In this document: piece after piece, positions 52,600-63,085 of the stretch
Position numbering within the stretch: position 1 is the first letter of the stretch
How the letters are laid out: the number at the start of each line of letters is the position of its first letter
Origin: CAVVAL01 sp963740215
Lineage (GTDB): Bacteria; Actinomycetota; Actinomycetes; Mycobacteriales; Cryptosporangiaceae
DNA: 64,000 nucleotides
Assembly (NCBI GenBank): GCA_963740215.1
Contig: CAVUDJ010000019.1
Coordinates: 1,054,001 to 1,118,000 of the forward strand
Reading direction: 5' to 3'
The notes under the pieces: model-generated
What the model was told of the DNA's origin: nothing
The model's database searches: none
The model's input: only the letters and a program-made list of their open reading frames with translations
Program-made: the position numbers and the translations under genes

Positions 52600-53997
52600 A
52601 TGGCCTTTCCACTCCGGGTGTCCGTGTCGCCTGAACACCTGGAAACGGATCCAGGCGACGCCCCGACCGTCGAGGTGACGGTGCGCAACACCAGCGACGT
52701 CGTCGAGCACTACGTCATCGACCTGCTGGGTCTACCCGCCGGATCAGGCGCACGCGCGGAACCCGAGGTGACCAAACTCCGGCCCGGCGAAACCGGCACC
52801 GCGGCCGTGCGCATCGCGGTCCCGTCCGAGCCGCCGGCGCCCGCCGGGCTGTACACGCTCGGCGTGCTGGTGCGGTCCCGGTACCGGGACGACGTGTCGC
52901 GGTGCGAGGAGCTGCCGCTGACCGTCGCCCAGGTGGAGGCGGTCGCAGTCCGGGTCGAGCCGGAGGTGGCCACCGGCGGCCGGTCCGCACGCTACGCGGT
53001 GGACGTGGTCAACGGCGGCAACATCCCTCTCCGGCTTCAGCTCACCGCCAGCGATCCTGAACGCAAGGTGGTCTGGTCGTTCCAACCGTCCATGGTGGAT
53101 CTCCCGCCCGGCACGGTTGCCCGGACGATGCTGGCCGTCCGCGCCCCGGTGCCCTGGAGCCGGGAGACCCGGCGGGCGTTGACCGTGGCGGCCGGCGGTC
53201 CGGACGCGCAGGGAAGGGCCGTCGCGACGTTCGTGCAACGGCCGCGCTTCGCGTCGAAACTGACCCGGGTGGCCGGCGTGCTCGGAGCCGTACTGGTCCT
53301 GGCCGGTGCGATGGTGGCTGCCGCCGTCATCGCCGGGCGCGACGACCCCGCGCCCGGCGACTCGCCGTCCAAGGCCGCCAGCGGTGGTCCCGTGACCACC
53401 GCGGCACCCAAGACGCCCCAGGCGGCCTCGACACCGCCGACGCAGGGGACGACCCCGACCGCGCCGGTGACGACAGGCCCGGCCAGCAGCCCCCCGGCGA
53501 CCCAACAGCCGCCGCCACCGCCGGCGGCACCCCCGCAGGTGATCGACCTCGCCCGCGCCGGCGCCGGGACGATGCTCGCCAGCGACACCTTCCGGCAGCA
53601 GGGCATCCTCCTCAGCGGACTGCCCAACCGGGACACTCCGCTCGGCTGCATGGACGCGACCAGCGTCGCAGTGCAGGCAGGCGATGCCGGTGGGCGGTTC
53701 ATCACGGCATCGCGGCCCGACGACGCCGCCGCGTGCAACGAGGTGCCGGTGCAGATCCGGTTCGTCGAGCCCGCGGGCTCGGTCCAGGTCGTCCTGGGCG
53801 GCCAGGGCACCCGACGCATGGAGGTCGTCTACAGTGACCTGTCGCGCACCGTCGAGACCGACCTGCTCGCCACCGACGACGGCCGCCGGGGCGGGATCGA
53901 CTTCGTGGTGATCCGCGGCCTGCCGGCCGGTCCCGGCAATGCGGCGCCCCCCGCCGCCGTCCGCTCGGTCAAGTTCACGCTGGCTCCCCAGGCGTGA
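52600..53997 (+). CDS. Membrane-anchored Ig-like (NEW3-type) protein next to the injection cluster
   Basis: 465 residues from ATG 52600; GGGAGG precedes by 5 bp. Residues ~1-215 form two Ig-like domains (VSVSPEHLETDPGDAPTVEVTVRN; RVEPEVATGGRSARYAVDVVNGG) of the COG1470 type, followed by a membrane helix (VAGVLGAVLVLAGAMVAAAVIAG), a Thr/Pro linker and a C-terminal lectin-like domain (FITASRPDDAAACNEVPVQIRFV). The N-terminus has no signal peptide, so it is probably inside and the C-terminal domain outside. It is convergent with and 3 bp from the CIS cluster end. A role in CIS anchoring is inferred. Confidence 0.7.
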   Translation: MAFPLRVSVSPEHLETDPGDAPTVEVTVRNTSDVVEHYVIDLLGLPAGSGARAEPEVTKLRPGETGTAAVRIAVPSEPPAPAGLYTLGVLVRSRYRDDVSRCEELPLTVAQVEAVAVRVEPEVATGGRSARYAVDVVNGGNIPLRLQLTASDPERKVVWSFQPSMVDLPPGTVARTMLAVRAPVPWSRETRRALTVAAGGPDAQGRAVATFVQRPRFASKLTRVAGVLGAVLVLAGAMVAAAVIAGRDDPAPGDSPSKAASGGPVTTAAPKTPQAASTPPTQGTTPTAPVTTGPASSPPATQQPPPPPAAPPQVIDLARAGAGTMLASDTFRQQGILLSGLPNRDTPLGCMDATSVAVQAGDAGGRFITASRPDDAAACNEVPVQIRFVEPAGSVQVVLGGQGTRRMEVVYSDLSRTVETDLLATDDGRRGGIDFVVIRGLPAGPGNAAPPAAVRSVKFTLAPQA

Positions 53998-54000
53998 TCC

Positions 54001-54954
54001 TCACGGCCGGGCGTCGAAGGCCACCTCGGTGATCGTGACGTCCTCGTACCGGATCCCCGGATAGACCGCCTCGACCACGAACGCCACCGCGGCCGTGGGC
54101 CGGCCGTCCAGATCGAGCGTCTGCGGCTCGGACGTGTCCTGCAGCTCCCAGCGGCGGGAACCGGAGTCGCTACGGACTAGGAACCGCGCCGCCCGCTCGT
54201 TGTTCCGGTAGTCGACCGGCGAACGCGCGAACCCGTTGACCAGCGTGATCCGAGCCAGCCGGACCGGCCGGGCGAAGCGGTACGTCAGGCTCACGCCCAC
54301 GTTGCTCGCGACCTGTTCACCGTGACTGTGCCAGGCCGTCGCATGGTTGCCGTCCAGCGTGTTCGCGGCCCCGTACCGGACCGGATCCGGGCTGGTGCTG
54401 GACGCGCTGGCGCGCACGGTCCGTGGATCTATCCGCACGAGCGCCACGCTCGCGGGATCGTCCGCCGTGCCGGCCGGATCGTCCCGCAGCTCGCGGACGA
54501 TCAGCACCGTGCCGGCGGCCACGGCACCGGCGACCAGCACCGCGGCGAGGATCAACCAGAGACGGCGGTGGCTACGGCCCGGCGGCGGTAGCGGTGGCAA
54601 CGTGGCAACCGGCTGGGGCGGCCGCAGCTCGTCACCACAGCGCTCGCAGCGCACCCGCGTCTGCGGATTACGGTGCGCGCAGCGCCGGCAGGCGATCTCG
54701 TCCGGTAGCGGCGCGAACTCGGCCGCGGCGAGCTGCGGCGCGGCTTCGGCAGGTGCAGGGGGCAGGACGGTGGTCGCCTCGTCCCGCTCGCCCGGGGCGC
54801 GGGTCACCACCCGCCCCTGCGTCTCCGGCTCCGGCTGCAGGAACATCAGTGGGTACCCGCAACGCGGGCACAGACGCTCGCGCTCCGGCCACACCGGCCC
54901 CCCGCAATCGGGGCAGCTGGTCGGCGGCGGACCCGCGCTCCGGTCACCGATCAC
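54001..54954 (-). CDS. Zinc-ribbon membrane protein with discoidin/glycan-binding-like domain
   Basis: 317 residues from GTG 54954, which overlaps the previous stop by 11 bp. Two zinc ribbons: CPDCGGPVWPERERLCPRCG, and CRRCAHRNPQTRVRCERCG; a linker; a membrane helix (RLWLILAAVLVAGAVAAGTVLI); then an F5/8 (discoidin)-like, NADase-type glycan-binding domain (NTLDGNHATAWHSHGEQ; FARPVRLARITLVNGFARS; DVTITEVAFDARP). Intracellular ribbons plus extracellular binding domain suggest a membrane dock for the injection system (inference). Confidence 0.7.
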   Translation of the reverse strand: MIGDRSAGPPPTSCPDCGGPVWPERERLCPRCGYPLMFLQPEPETQGRVVTRAPGERDEATTVLPPAPAEAAPQLAAAEFAPLPDEIACRRCAHRNPQTRVRCERCGDELRPPQPVATLPPLPPPGRSHRRLWLILAAVLVAGAVAAGTVLIVRELRDDPAGTADDPASVALVRIDPRTVRASASSTSPDPVRYGAANTLDGNHATAWHSHGEQVASNVGVSLTYRFARPVRLARITLVNGFARSPVDYRNNERAARFLVRSDSGSRRWELQDTSEPQTLDLDGRPTAAVAFVVEAVYPGIRYEDVTITEVAFDARP

Positions 54955-55508
54955 CTGGCCCGCCGCCTCCCGCGTCCCCGTCGCCGTCGCCCTGGCGGGA
55001 CGGGAATCGCACGTCGAGCTCGACCTGCGCGCCCAGCGGTAGCTCCGCCTCCAGGAACGCCGCGCACCTGCCGCTCGCTGAGGTGGCCGGTGTGGTCGAG
55101 TCTGCACGGTCACCAGCGGGTCGGGCGGCGGCACCGTGTCGTGCTGGCCGTACACCCCGCCGCCGTCCGACACCGTCACCCGCGACCCGGTGGCCGCCTC
55201 CAGCAGACCCTCGATGCCGTACCGGGTGCCCCGCCAGCCGAGCAGGCGGCCGACCTCGCGCACCAGCGAACGCTGGTACTCCGGCGGATCGGTCGGCTCC
55301 AGTTCGACGCCCCAGCCAGGACGCGAGGAACTGCAGCATCTCCGGAGTCGCGAGCCCGGTGTCGACCTGGTGCTCGACGCCGTCGATCCGCTCGCGCACG
55401 GTGTCGGCGACCTCCTCGAGCGGCCGAGACGAAGCCGTTGAGCACGGGGTCGGCCGCCATCGCGCGAGGAAGCTGCACGGCCAACCAGCCGGTGCCGCGC
55501 TCGGTCAC
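54944..55508 (-). CDS. CIS tail protein I-like baseplate component (frame breaks)
   Basis: Reconstructed ~187 residues from GTG 55508. It starts VTERGTGWLAVQLPRAMAADPVLNGFV, then RERIDGVEHQVDTGLATPEMLQFLASWL; after a shift VELEPTDPPEYQRSLVREVGRLLGW, GTRYGIEGLLEAATGSRVTVSD; the C-terminus is FLEAELPLGAQVELDVRF. This matches phage P2 gpI-like proteins of contractile tails and Afp-type CIS baseplates. Breaks near 55420, 55315 and 55095. Confidence 0.8.
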
Positions 55509-57475
55509 TGCTGCACCACCACCCGGTGCTGGAACGACATGAACAGCGCCTCGGGCAGCAGCCGCACCCGCTGGTCGACCTGGTCGAGGGTCTCCTGGCG
55601 GCGCAGGTCGGCCGGAGAAGAAGTGGACCGCCTCGACCCCCTGCACGCCGAACGCGCCGTGCAGCACGCCGTAGACGTCGCCGAGGCGCAGGTCGATGCC
55701 GAACGGCCAGCCCTGGCCGCCGGGGCCGCCGACGAGCGGGTTGAGGTACGCGTAGAGGGCCTGCTCGGCGCGTTCGCGCACGGTCTCGGGGCGCACGCCC
55801 GGGCCGGCCCGGACCTCCGCGACCACCTTCACTCCCTGGTACCGGGGCGTCTCGATCCGCAGCCGCATGGTGAGCAGCCGCCGCGGCTCCAGGTACGCCT
55901 TGATCTGCTCCTCCAGCTCGGCGGGGACCGCCAGATCGTCGAGCTCGAGCGACTCCGGCGGAACGTCGACCCGGGGCACCACGAGCAGCCGGGCCGGCTC
56001 GCCGGGCGACGCCGGCGGCAGGCAGCGGGCCCGCGCCACCGCTCGGCGCGCGCGTCGAGAGTGAGCCGCTCGACGTCCTCGGCGGTGACCGCGCGCCGGG
56101 CCGCCGCGCAGCAGCAGCGGGCCGCGCACCTTGGCGTTCTCCACGGTCTCGGCGTCCACGCCGCCGGTGCTCGGGTCCAGGTTGGTCACCGAGGCGACGA
56201 ACGGGATCGAGGTGTGCAGCACGGTCAGCCGGCCGGCGGCGACGTTGCCCGCGCCGGCCGCCGCCGTAGCGGTACCCGGTCACGTAGATCTGCGCGTCGA
56301 CCGGCGGGATCGCGCCGTGCTGCCACACCCGGCCTTCCCGGTCGAAGCACGCCGTGGCCCGAACCGGATCTCGCCGGTGGCGCCGGACCAGGTGTAGACG
56401 CGGTCGTCCTCGGTGGCGTCGGCCAGGTCGGCGACCTCCGACCACTCCTGCTCCTCGGGCTCGCCGGTGCGGTCGTGCCGGGGCAGCACCACCCTGACCG
56501 TCTCGTCGGGCCGGCGCGGCAGCACCGGGACCCGGCGTACCTGGAAGACCTGCCCGGGCCGGCCGGTGCTGGTGCCGAGCAGCTCGGCCGGCGCCGGCTC
56601 GGCGTGGTGCGCGGGGACCGCGCCGCCGAGCGCCACCGCGGACAGCGACTCGAGTTCCGGCGGGTTGCGGTACTCCGGCTGACCCGGCTCCGGCCTGGAC
56701 CAGCCGGCAGCGCAGCCAGTGCGCCCGCCGGGATCCGAGCGCGAGCGTCTCGTGCCGCGGCGGCAGCAGCAGGGTGACCTCGCCCGGGCTGTTGAAGCCG
56801 GCGCTGGTGTCGTCGAGGATCCGCACGTCGCGCCACTCCCGGCCGTCCCACGCCTCCCAGACCCGCGGCGGGCGGCGCGGGTCGACGCCGGCGCCCTCCG
56901 GGCCGGTGGTGACGTCGAGCCGCACCAGGTTGGCCGGCGGCCGAGTCCGGCAAGACCGAAGTAGACCGCCTCGTCCGGGCGCAGCGTCGGGAAGAGCCGC
57001 ACCGAGGACGCCTCGCGGCGCAGCTCGTCCCAGTGGTCGGAGAACCGGCCGCCGGTCGTGGGTCAGGCAGGCGACCAGCTGCGGCGGTGTCGATCTGCAG
57101 CTCGTCGTCGGTGAGGAAGACGACCGGCTCCTCGTCGCCGCTGCGCTCGGTGCTGACCTGGGTGCCGGCGGGCACCCGGACCGCCTCGTCCCGCGGCGCG
57201 GTGAGCCTGAAGAGCAGGTCCACGCGGGCCGGCACGGCGGAGAACAGCTCGACGCCGACCAGCTCGAGGAACTTGACGTAGAGCCGGTCGGGCACCTGGT
57301 TGAGCCGGTACAGCGTCATCTCGGTCATCCAGGCGAACAGCTCGACCAGCGCGACGCCGGGGTCGGAGACGTTGTGGTCGGTCCACTCCGGACAGTGCCG
57401 GGGGATCCGCCGTTTCGCCTCGTCGACGATGTCCTGGAAGCGGCGGTCGTCGAGGTTCGGTGCGGGCAGGCTCAC
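55505..57475 (-). CDS. Baseplate J-like assembly protein (TIGR02243-type; frame breaks)
   Basis: Reconstructed ~656 residues, the usual length. N-terminus: DDRRFQDIVDEAKRRIPRHCPEWTDHNVSDPGVALVE, then LFAWMTEMTLYRLNQVPDRL, and VRVPAGTQVSTERSGDE. The middle covers FDREGRVW and PVVDAQIYVTGY regions, and the C-terminal portion reads TMRLRIETPRYQGVKVVAEVR, ALYAYLNPLVGG and GVQGVEAVHFFSG. Ends ALFMSFQHRVVVQQ. Baseplate J forms the wedges that hold spike and sheath. At least seven breaks are seen, but the total length is conserved. Confidence 0.82.
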
Positions 57476-57886
57476 GGCTGACGCTCCTCGGTCGGGATCG
57501 CGTAGAACGGGAAGACCAGGTTGCGGACGTCGTTGGTGGTCCGGACCCGGTAGTCGAGCTCGATCAGCACGATCCCGGCCGCCTGGTCGGCGAATCGCCG
57601 TCCACGCGGTCCAGCACGATCCGCGGCTCCCACCGTTCGAGCGCCTCCCGGACGGCCTGCTCGATCAGGCCGAGCGTGCCTGCGGTGAGCGGGGCGAAGA
57701 GCAGGTTCCACATGGCGCAGCCGAACTCGGGGCGCATCACCCGCTCGCCCGGCATCGTGGACAGGATCATCCGGATCGCGGCGTCGAGCTCGTCCGGGCC
57801 GCTGACCAGCCGCACCGAGCCCGCGTCCGCGAGATCGCGGCCGGGAAAGCCCCAGCCGCTGCCGATGAAGTCACCTGGAGTGTCAC
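57472..57886 (-). CDS. GPW/gp25 baseplate protein (frame breaks)
   Basis: Reconstructed ~138 residues. From GTG 57886 a shift gives DFIGSGWGFPGRD and then MRLVSGPDELDAAIRMILSTMPGERVMRPEFGC with the conserved gp25 core RPEFGC; LFAPLTAGTLGLIEQAVREAL follows, and after a break near 57600 IVLIELDYRVRTTNDVRNLVFPF. gp25 is the baseplate ring starter for sheath assembly. It overlaps baseplate J by 4 bp. Confidence 0.85.
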
Positions 57887-57911
57887 GCGACCCCCTCGCT
57901 GCGCTCGCTCC

Positions 57912-58312
57912 TCAGGCCAGCACGTCCGTTGAGCCGGCGCTGATCGTGCCGACCGGCAGGTCGGCCGGGTCGTTGCAGGTCAGGACCGGGTCGCCGACCC
58001 GGGCCAGGGGTTTGCCGTTGACCAGCACCGTGGGCGATCCGGTGACGACCCGGCCCTGGTTGGTCGGCGGTTTGCTGAACGAGTGCCGGCGGCGGGCGAG
58101 GTGCGGCGGCATGTTCTGCGCGACGCTGCCGTGCGACCGCGGCCGGCAGGCCGTTGATCAGGACGTCCGGCGACAGTCCGCCCGACGAGCGTCCCGGCGA
58201 ACGGCAGCGGGCGTCGGCGTCGGCACCGGACCGCCCGGGCGACGGCACCAGCAGGATGTGCGATGTCCGTCCCGGTGACCGGGTCGTTCTGCCGGGCGGC
58301 GGGCTGCGGCAT
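57912..58312 (-). CDS. PAAR-domain tip protein (frame breaks)
   Basis: Reconstructed ~133 residues. It starts MPQPAARQNDPVTGTDI, then in another frame GLSPDVLINGLPAA, and finally MPPHLARRRHSFSKPP with TGSPTVLVNGKPLARVGDPVLTCN. The three PAAR-type glycine/proline turns and the histidine/cysteine pattern fit a cone that sharpens the spike tip. It lies between VgrG and gp25. Confidence 0.75.
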
Positions 58313-58322
58313 GCCGTCCTCC

Positions 58323-59988
58323 TCAGTTGAGCTTGATCGGCTTGCCGGACGGGTCAGCGGCCCGGAGGCGGTGATCTCGACCTGTGCTCCGTTGAGCGAG
58401 CAGCTTCTGCGTGGCCTTGACCTCGATCTGCGTCGCCGACACGACGAGCTTCTGGTCGCCGGTGACGGCCGACTCGACTGCTCCAGGTGCACCTTGCAGC
58501 TCGCCGCCGCCCAGCGCCAGGTCGCACCGCCGGGGTGGGGTCGTCCGTGAGCACGAGCCGCGAGTCCTTCCGGCTGGCGAGGAGCCGCTGCTGCGATGGC
58601 CCCACCGGTGCCGACGTCCGGCTGCGGCGGCGGTCCTTGCGGTTCCACAGCCCGCCGAGCACCACCGGGCGGGTCTGGTCGTCGAGCTCGAACCCGACCA
58701 GCACCTCGTCGTCGACCTCGGGCAACCACTGCAGGCCGCGCTTCGGGCCGCCGCCCGGGGTGACCACGCGGGCCCAGGTGCTCTCGTCGTCGGCCGACAG
58801 GGTCGGGAACGGCACCTTCACCCGGCCCAGCTTCTCCGGGTCGTCGTTGTTGGTGACGATCCCGACGACGAGGCTGCCCCAGCCGCGGCGCTCCGTCGTG
58901 CCGGATCCGGCGGCCACCAGGTCGGCGAGCCCAGCCGGCTCCTTGCCGCCGCAGACGAACCGGGTGACGTACGGGCCGGCCGGCACCGTAGACGTGCTCG
59001 ACGCTGGTCACCCGGTACTTGCCGGAGAGCCGCTGCCCGACCTGCTCGATGCGGACCTCGGCCCCGGCCCCCAGCAGCGGGTCGCCGGCCGCCTCGCCAC
59101 GCAGCACGACCTCCTCTCCGGAGGCGCGGAGCAGGAACGACTTCGCCAGCGCGTCGGCCTCCGCCTGGTCGGTGACCGGGAACTGGCCCGCCGATGCGCT
59201 GCACCCGACCGAACGCTCCGGCGCGCCGCCGTCGGCCATCTCCTGCGCGGCGGGCGCGTCGGTGCCGTGGTCGCCCTCGGTGGCCCGGCCGGTCGACGGT
59301 CTGCTTGCCGAGCGGATCCCAGCCGCGGATCTCCACCTCGTCGCAGCGCTCGCCGGAGGCGAACCGGACGGTGAAACGCTGGAGGTTCTGCCCCCAGCGC
59401 AACGCCGGCGGCGAGCGCGGACGCCCGCGGCGTGCGCTTGAAGTGGAAGGTCTGCTCGCTGATCCAGAAGTCGAAGCCGATCCGGGCGGCCCGGCGGCGG
59501 AGGAACGCGTAGTCGGTCTCGCTCGCCTGCAGCACGTAGTCGTGCACCTCGCCGGTGCCGTCCACGTCGGGTTCGAGGCCGTACTCGCCGGCGATCGCGG
59601 GTGGCGATGTCCGCGTCGGTCACCCGCTGGAAGCTGCGCGACTTCGGTCCGCGGGCGAGGCGGTGGGTCAGGTCGAGGCCGGTGAGGACCAGCTCGTGCC
59701 GCCCGGAGACACCGGGCTCGACGGAGATCGCGGTGATCTCGCCGGAGGTGACCACCACCGGGTCCCCCTCGGCCCGGAACGCGATCTCGATCCGGGTGCC
59801 GAGGGAGAACGTGCCACGGTCGAACAGCTCGAAGTGCGGGTCGTCGAAGTGCAGGGCGAAGTAGTCGGGCAGGTGCACGGACTCCTCGACGCGGACCAGC
59901 GTCAGCCCGCGCGTAGTGCTCCGGCGGCGAGCGGCCGCCCGTCCACGGTGAGGACCACGCCGTCCAGGCGCCGCTGCTGCTCAGCCAC
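58323..59988 (-). CDS. VgrG/GPD-type spike protein (frame breaks)
   Basis: Reconstructed ~550 residues from GTG 59988 (AEQQRRLDGVVLTVDGRPL). Late-gene D-like part: LPDYFALHFDDPHFELFDRGTFSLGT, HELVLTGLDLTHRLARGP, ETDYAFLRRRAARIGFDFW. The gp5-type OB-fold: GIVTNNDDPEKLGRVKVPFPTLS, TWARVVTPGGGPKRGLQWLPEVDDEVLVGFE, VVLGGLWN. C-terminus ends GKPIKLN. Breaks near 59900, 59610, 59400, 59290, 58985, 58530 and 58400. It is the central spike hub under the PAAR tip. Confidence 0.83.
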
Positions 59989-60649
59989 GGCGACGCACCG
60001 GGATCTCGGGGATCACCAGCAGCGTGCCCGCGGGCACCGCGAGCGGGTCGGTCACGGCGTTGGCCTCGGCGATCAGCCGCCACCTCGTCGGGTCGGCGTA
60101 GTAGGACGCGGCGATCCGGTCGAGCGTCTCGCCCTGTACGACGCGGTGCATCGTGTGCAGCGCCGGCGTGTACGAGGTGGGGTTCTGCAGCGGCCGCTCG
60201 GCCTCGTCCTTGTACTGCTTGAGGGCCAGGTCGGCCTTCGCCCGCAGCGGCATCCCGTTGCTGGCGAAGTAGGTGAACCGGATCTGGAGCCGCTCGACGA
60301 TGGCCTTGAACGAGTGCAGCTTCCCCCAGTGGAACTCGACCCAGGGCGGCCGCGCCTTGTTCCGCTGGCGGTCGGAACCAGCGAGCGCCGGGTCCACCTT
60401 CATCAGGTCGAGCAGCTTGTCGGTGTGGGCGGTCACGTCGCTGCCCTCGTGGGTCGTGTCGAGGGTGAGGCTGAGCGCCAGCGTCCCCGGCTGGCCGCCC
60501 TGGAACCGCAGCTCCGGGGCGTTGCGACCCTTCGTTTCACCGGCGTTCCAGGTGTTGGCCTTGGTGATCGTCAGCTCGGCGGGGTTGAAGAGGCACAGGA
60601 TCCGGTCGCCCTTCTCCGTGAGCAGGTATGCCTTCTCGGGTCCGGCCAC
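59981..60649 (-). CDS. LysM-type CIS tube-associated protein (Afp7-like)
   Basis: 222 residues, one frame. N-terminal domain: MAGPEKAYLLTEKGDRILCLFNPAELTITKA, LTLDTTHEGSDV and LQIRFTYFASNGMPLRAK, then a LysM-like C-terminal domain: MHRVVQGETLDRIAASYYADPTRWRLIAEANAVTDP, ending LLVIPEIPVRRRG. It corresponds to the T4 gp53-like / Afp7-type protein between tube and spike. It overlaps VgrG by 8 bp. Confidence 0.85.
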   Translation of the reverse strand: MAGPEKAYLLTEKGDRILCLFNPAELTITKANTWNAGETKGRNAPELRFQGGQPGTLALSLTLDTTHEGSDVTAHTDKLLDLMKVDPALAGSDRQRNKARPPWVEFHWGKLHSFKAIVERLQIRFTYFASNGMPLRAKADLALKQYKDEAERPLQNPTSYTPALHTMHRVVQGETLDRIAASYYADPTRWRLIAEANAVTDPLAVPAGTLLVIPEIPVRRRG

Positions 60650-62649
60650 TCAGAACACCCCCGCCCATCGACCGCCACGACGTTCGATCTCGCGCTGGAG
60701 CCGCTGCTCCACCAGCTCGATCACCCGGTCGGCGTCGAGCGGCGCGGCACCGCCCGGCTGCGGCGGCGTCGCCTGACCGGCTCGGCCGGGTGGGGGCGGC
60801 GGACCGGTGCTCACGCCGGCGACGGGGGTGCCGGCCGCCTCGACCGGGACGGTCCCGCCCGGCTCCGGGACCGTGCGGGGCGGGCCGGCGCCTCCCCCGG
60901 CAAGGACCTCGGCATGCGCGGGCAGCACAGCGGAAGCCTCCAGCACTGCCGCTCGGGCCGCCCGGGTGGCGAGGTCTCCGACGGCGCCCAGCCCGGCTCC
61001 GACGGGGAGCCGGTCGACGATGCCGGCACCGACCTCGCCCGCGGCGGTGGTGCCGGTGTCCGGGCGCGGGAGCCTGGTACGGCCGGGCAGTCCACCGCCG
61101 AGGAACCGCTGCCCGGCGGCAACCGCGTCCCGCTCGTCGTCGTCCACCGGTGCGGGCGTTCCGGCAAGGAGGAATCGGGGCCTGCGTACCGGCCGCCGGG
61201 CGTGCGCCAGTTCGTGGGCCAGCACCGTTGCCGAGGCGGGCGCACCCGTCGGCGCGGCGGCGAGGTGCACGACCGCGCCCGTGGTCGCTCCGAGGGCGCC
61301 CGACACGGCCAGCGCGTGCCGGGTCGCCGGGCCGCTGGTGAACCGGGGAGGGTACGGGTGGCCGGTGATCTCCCGTGCCATCGCGTGGAATGCGTCCGGG
61401 CAGCGGTCGCGGCGGTTCGAGTGGACGGGCTGCCACCGCCGCCTGCCATCGCTGCTCCGCCGTATCGAGCCGTAAATCGACGCCGTACCGATCGACGCCG
61501 TACCGATCGGCGCCGTACCGATCGGGGCCAACGGTCTGGACAGCCGCCGGCCGGTCGTTCCCCGGCGCCGGCATCTGGCCGCACCGCCGCGCCGGGCCGG
61601 GCGACCGTGACAGGTGACGCCGGTCGAGCCGTCATCTGGACGGCCGCTGTCTGGTCGGGCACCGTGCCCGGCGGCATCGGGGCACCACCGAGCACCCGCA
61701 GGTCGGCGGCGGGCCGCGGCGCCTGAACGGATGGCCCGGTGGCCGGCGGTGTCACCAGCGCGCGCGGTCTCCGCTCGCCACCGCCGGCCACGCGAGCAGC
61801 CCAGGGCCGGGCCACATCGACGGACCGGCCGAGCGGCACGGGACGCTGGCCGGCAGCGCCGCGGACCAGGCCCCGGGTGACGCGGAGCGAGGCTCCCGGC
61901 GCAGCCTGGCCGGCTGCGCCTACCTGGATATGCGCCGCGCTGCGCGGCTCCGGCGCCTCCGCCGCCTGCGCTCCCGCACTGCGCAACTCCCGCGGCCCTG
62001 GTCGGACGAGCGCGTGCAGCGTCGGCACATGGCTCGGCGCCGCGACGGATCCGCGTACAACGGGCGCGGTCGAAGCACCAGCCGACCCGCGAATCGCCCG
62101 CAGGTGGCGATCACCGCCGCCGCCTGCGACCGCACCGGCTCGTCCAGCGAGGCCCAGTACGGCTGAACGCGCCACGGTGAGCCCCACAGGGACGGCCACC
62201 GTGGCGAGCGGACGGCCGACGGGAGCCACCGGCAGGGCGTGGCCGGGGCGCACGATCAGTGCCGGCGGTGACCCGGCGCCTGGTCCGGGCAGCCCGAACC
62301 GGGGCAGCAGCGGCCGGGGCGACACCCCCGCGAGCCGACCCGGCGTGGCGGCACGCGCCGCCGACCGTCTCCGCACGACGGATGGCAGCGGGTGACGAGA
62401 GCCTGGCCGACGCTGTCGGGACCGCCATCGCAGCAGGGTGAACCGCGGCCACGACGGGCGGACCGGGAGCGAACCGACGAGGAACGGGCTCACCGGCTCG
62501 GACGGGGCCCGCGCCGGCTGGAGGGTCCGCAGCCGCAGGCGCCGGCCACGGGGTAGCAGCCGCCGGGCGAGCGCCGAGACGGCCCGCCGGAGCCGGTGCC
62601 GGCGCGGATCCGGGCCCGATCTGGGTTCAGGAGGCGGGGCGGAAGCCAC
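60650..62649 (-). CDS. Large DUF4157-domain protein of the injection cluster (frame breaks)
   Basis: Reconstructed ~665 residues from GTG 62649, overlapping the tube gene by 23 bp. The first ~380 residues are low-complexity, rich in Arg/Pro/Ala with many V/G-rich units (PVAPVGRPLATVAVPVGLTV), then three RYGVD-type repeats, DLRLDTAEQRWQAAV, and DAFHAMAREITGHPYPPRF; the DUF4157 core has the metallopeptidase-like motif VLAHELAHARRPVRRPRF. The C-terminus is long and Pro/Gly-rich, ending QREIERRGGRWAGVF. Breaks near 61540 and 61400. DUF4157 is a hallmark of eCIS loci, where such proteins are candidate cargo or proteases. Confidence 0.75.
61476..61520 (-). repeat. Three 15-bp tandem repeats in the DUF4157 gene
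   Basis: ATCGACGCCGTACCG twice and ATCGGCGCCGTACCG once (15 bp each, 61476-61520). They encode DRYGV/DRYGA-type repeats on the minus strand just before the conserved domain. Confidence 0.9.
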
Positions 62650-63085
62650 AGTGGCACACCTCCAACTCCTCCACGGCGAGCTCTCGGGAGGACGCGGCGA
62701 GCCGGGGCCCGCTCCACTTGACCGGCTTGGCGCCGGTGAACTGCCAGGTCCGCACCGGTTCGCCGGCAGCGTCCAGGACGCTGATCTTGCCGTCCCGCGG
62801 CGTGACCTTGTTCCCGTTGCGGGTCAGCCCCTCACCCGAGCATTCGGAGAGCCACGCGAAGAGCGCGTCGGTGTCGGTGACGCCGCGCTTGAGCACCAGG
62901 TTCGGCCACTTCATCCGGCCGAGCAGGCGGTGGGTGTAGGCGTTCTGGCCACCCTCGGCCAGCTCCTCCACGTCGACCTGCACCGAGAGCCCGGACACCT
63001 CGGTGAAGGCGCCGATCGTCGATGCCGTCCACCTGAACACGAACCTGCCGACGAAAGGCGGGTCGATCGTGTGCGCATCAGCCAC
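62627..63085 (-). CDS. CIS/phage tail tube protein (gp19-like)
   Basis: 152 residues, one frame. Features of T4 gp19-like inner tube proteins: PPFVGRFVFRWTAS, GAFTEVSGLSVQVDVEELAEGG, MKWPNLVLKRGVTD, LFAWLSECSG and VRTWQFTGAKPVKWSGPRL. The tube protein polymerises inside the sheath. It overlaps both neighbours by a few bases. Confidence 0.9.
   Translation of the reverse strand: MADAHTIDPPFVGRFVFRWTASTIGAFTEVSGLSVQVDVEELAEGGQNAYTHRLLGRMKWPNLVLKRGVTDTDALFAWLSECSGEGLTRNGNKVTPRDGKISVLDAAGEPVRTWQFTGAKPVKWSGPRLAASSRELAVEELEVCHCGFRPAS

Noticed and set aside
54423..56777. 784-residue plus-strand frame opposite the CIS baseplate J gene
   Set aside because: Composition is an Arg/Ser/Pro shadow; the minus strand carries recognisable baseplate motifs.
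59555..61726. 723-residue plus-strand frame opposite VgrG/LysM/DUF4157
   Set aside because: Shadow frame; no domain signature and conflicts with clear minus-strand genes.
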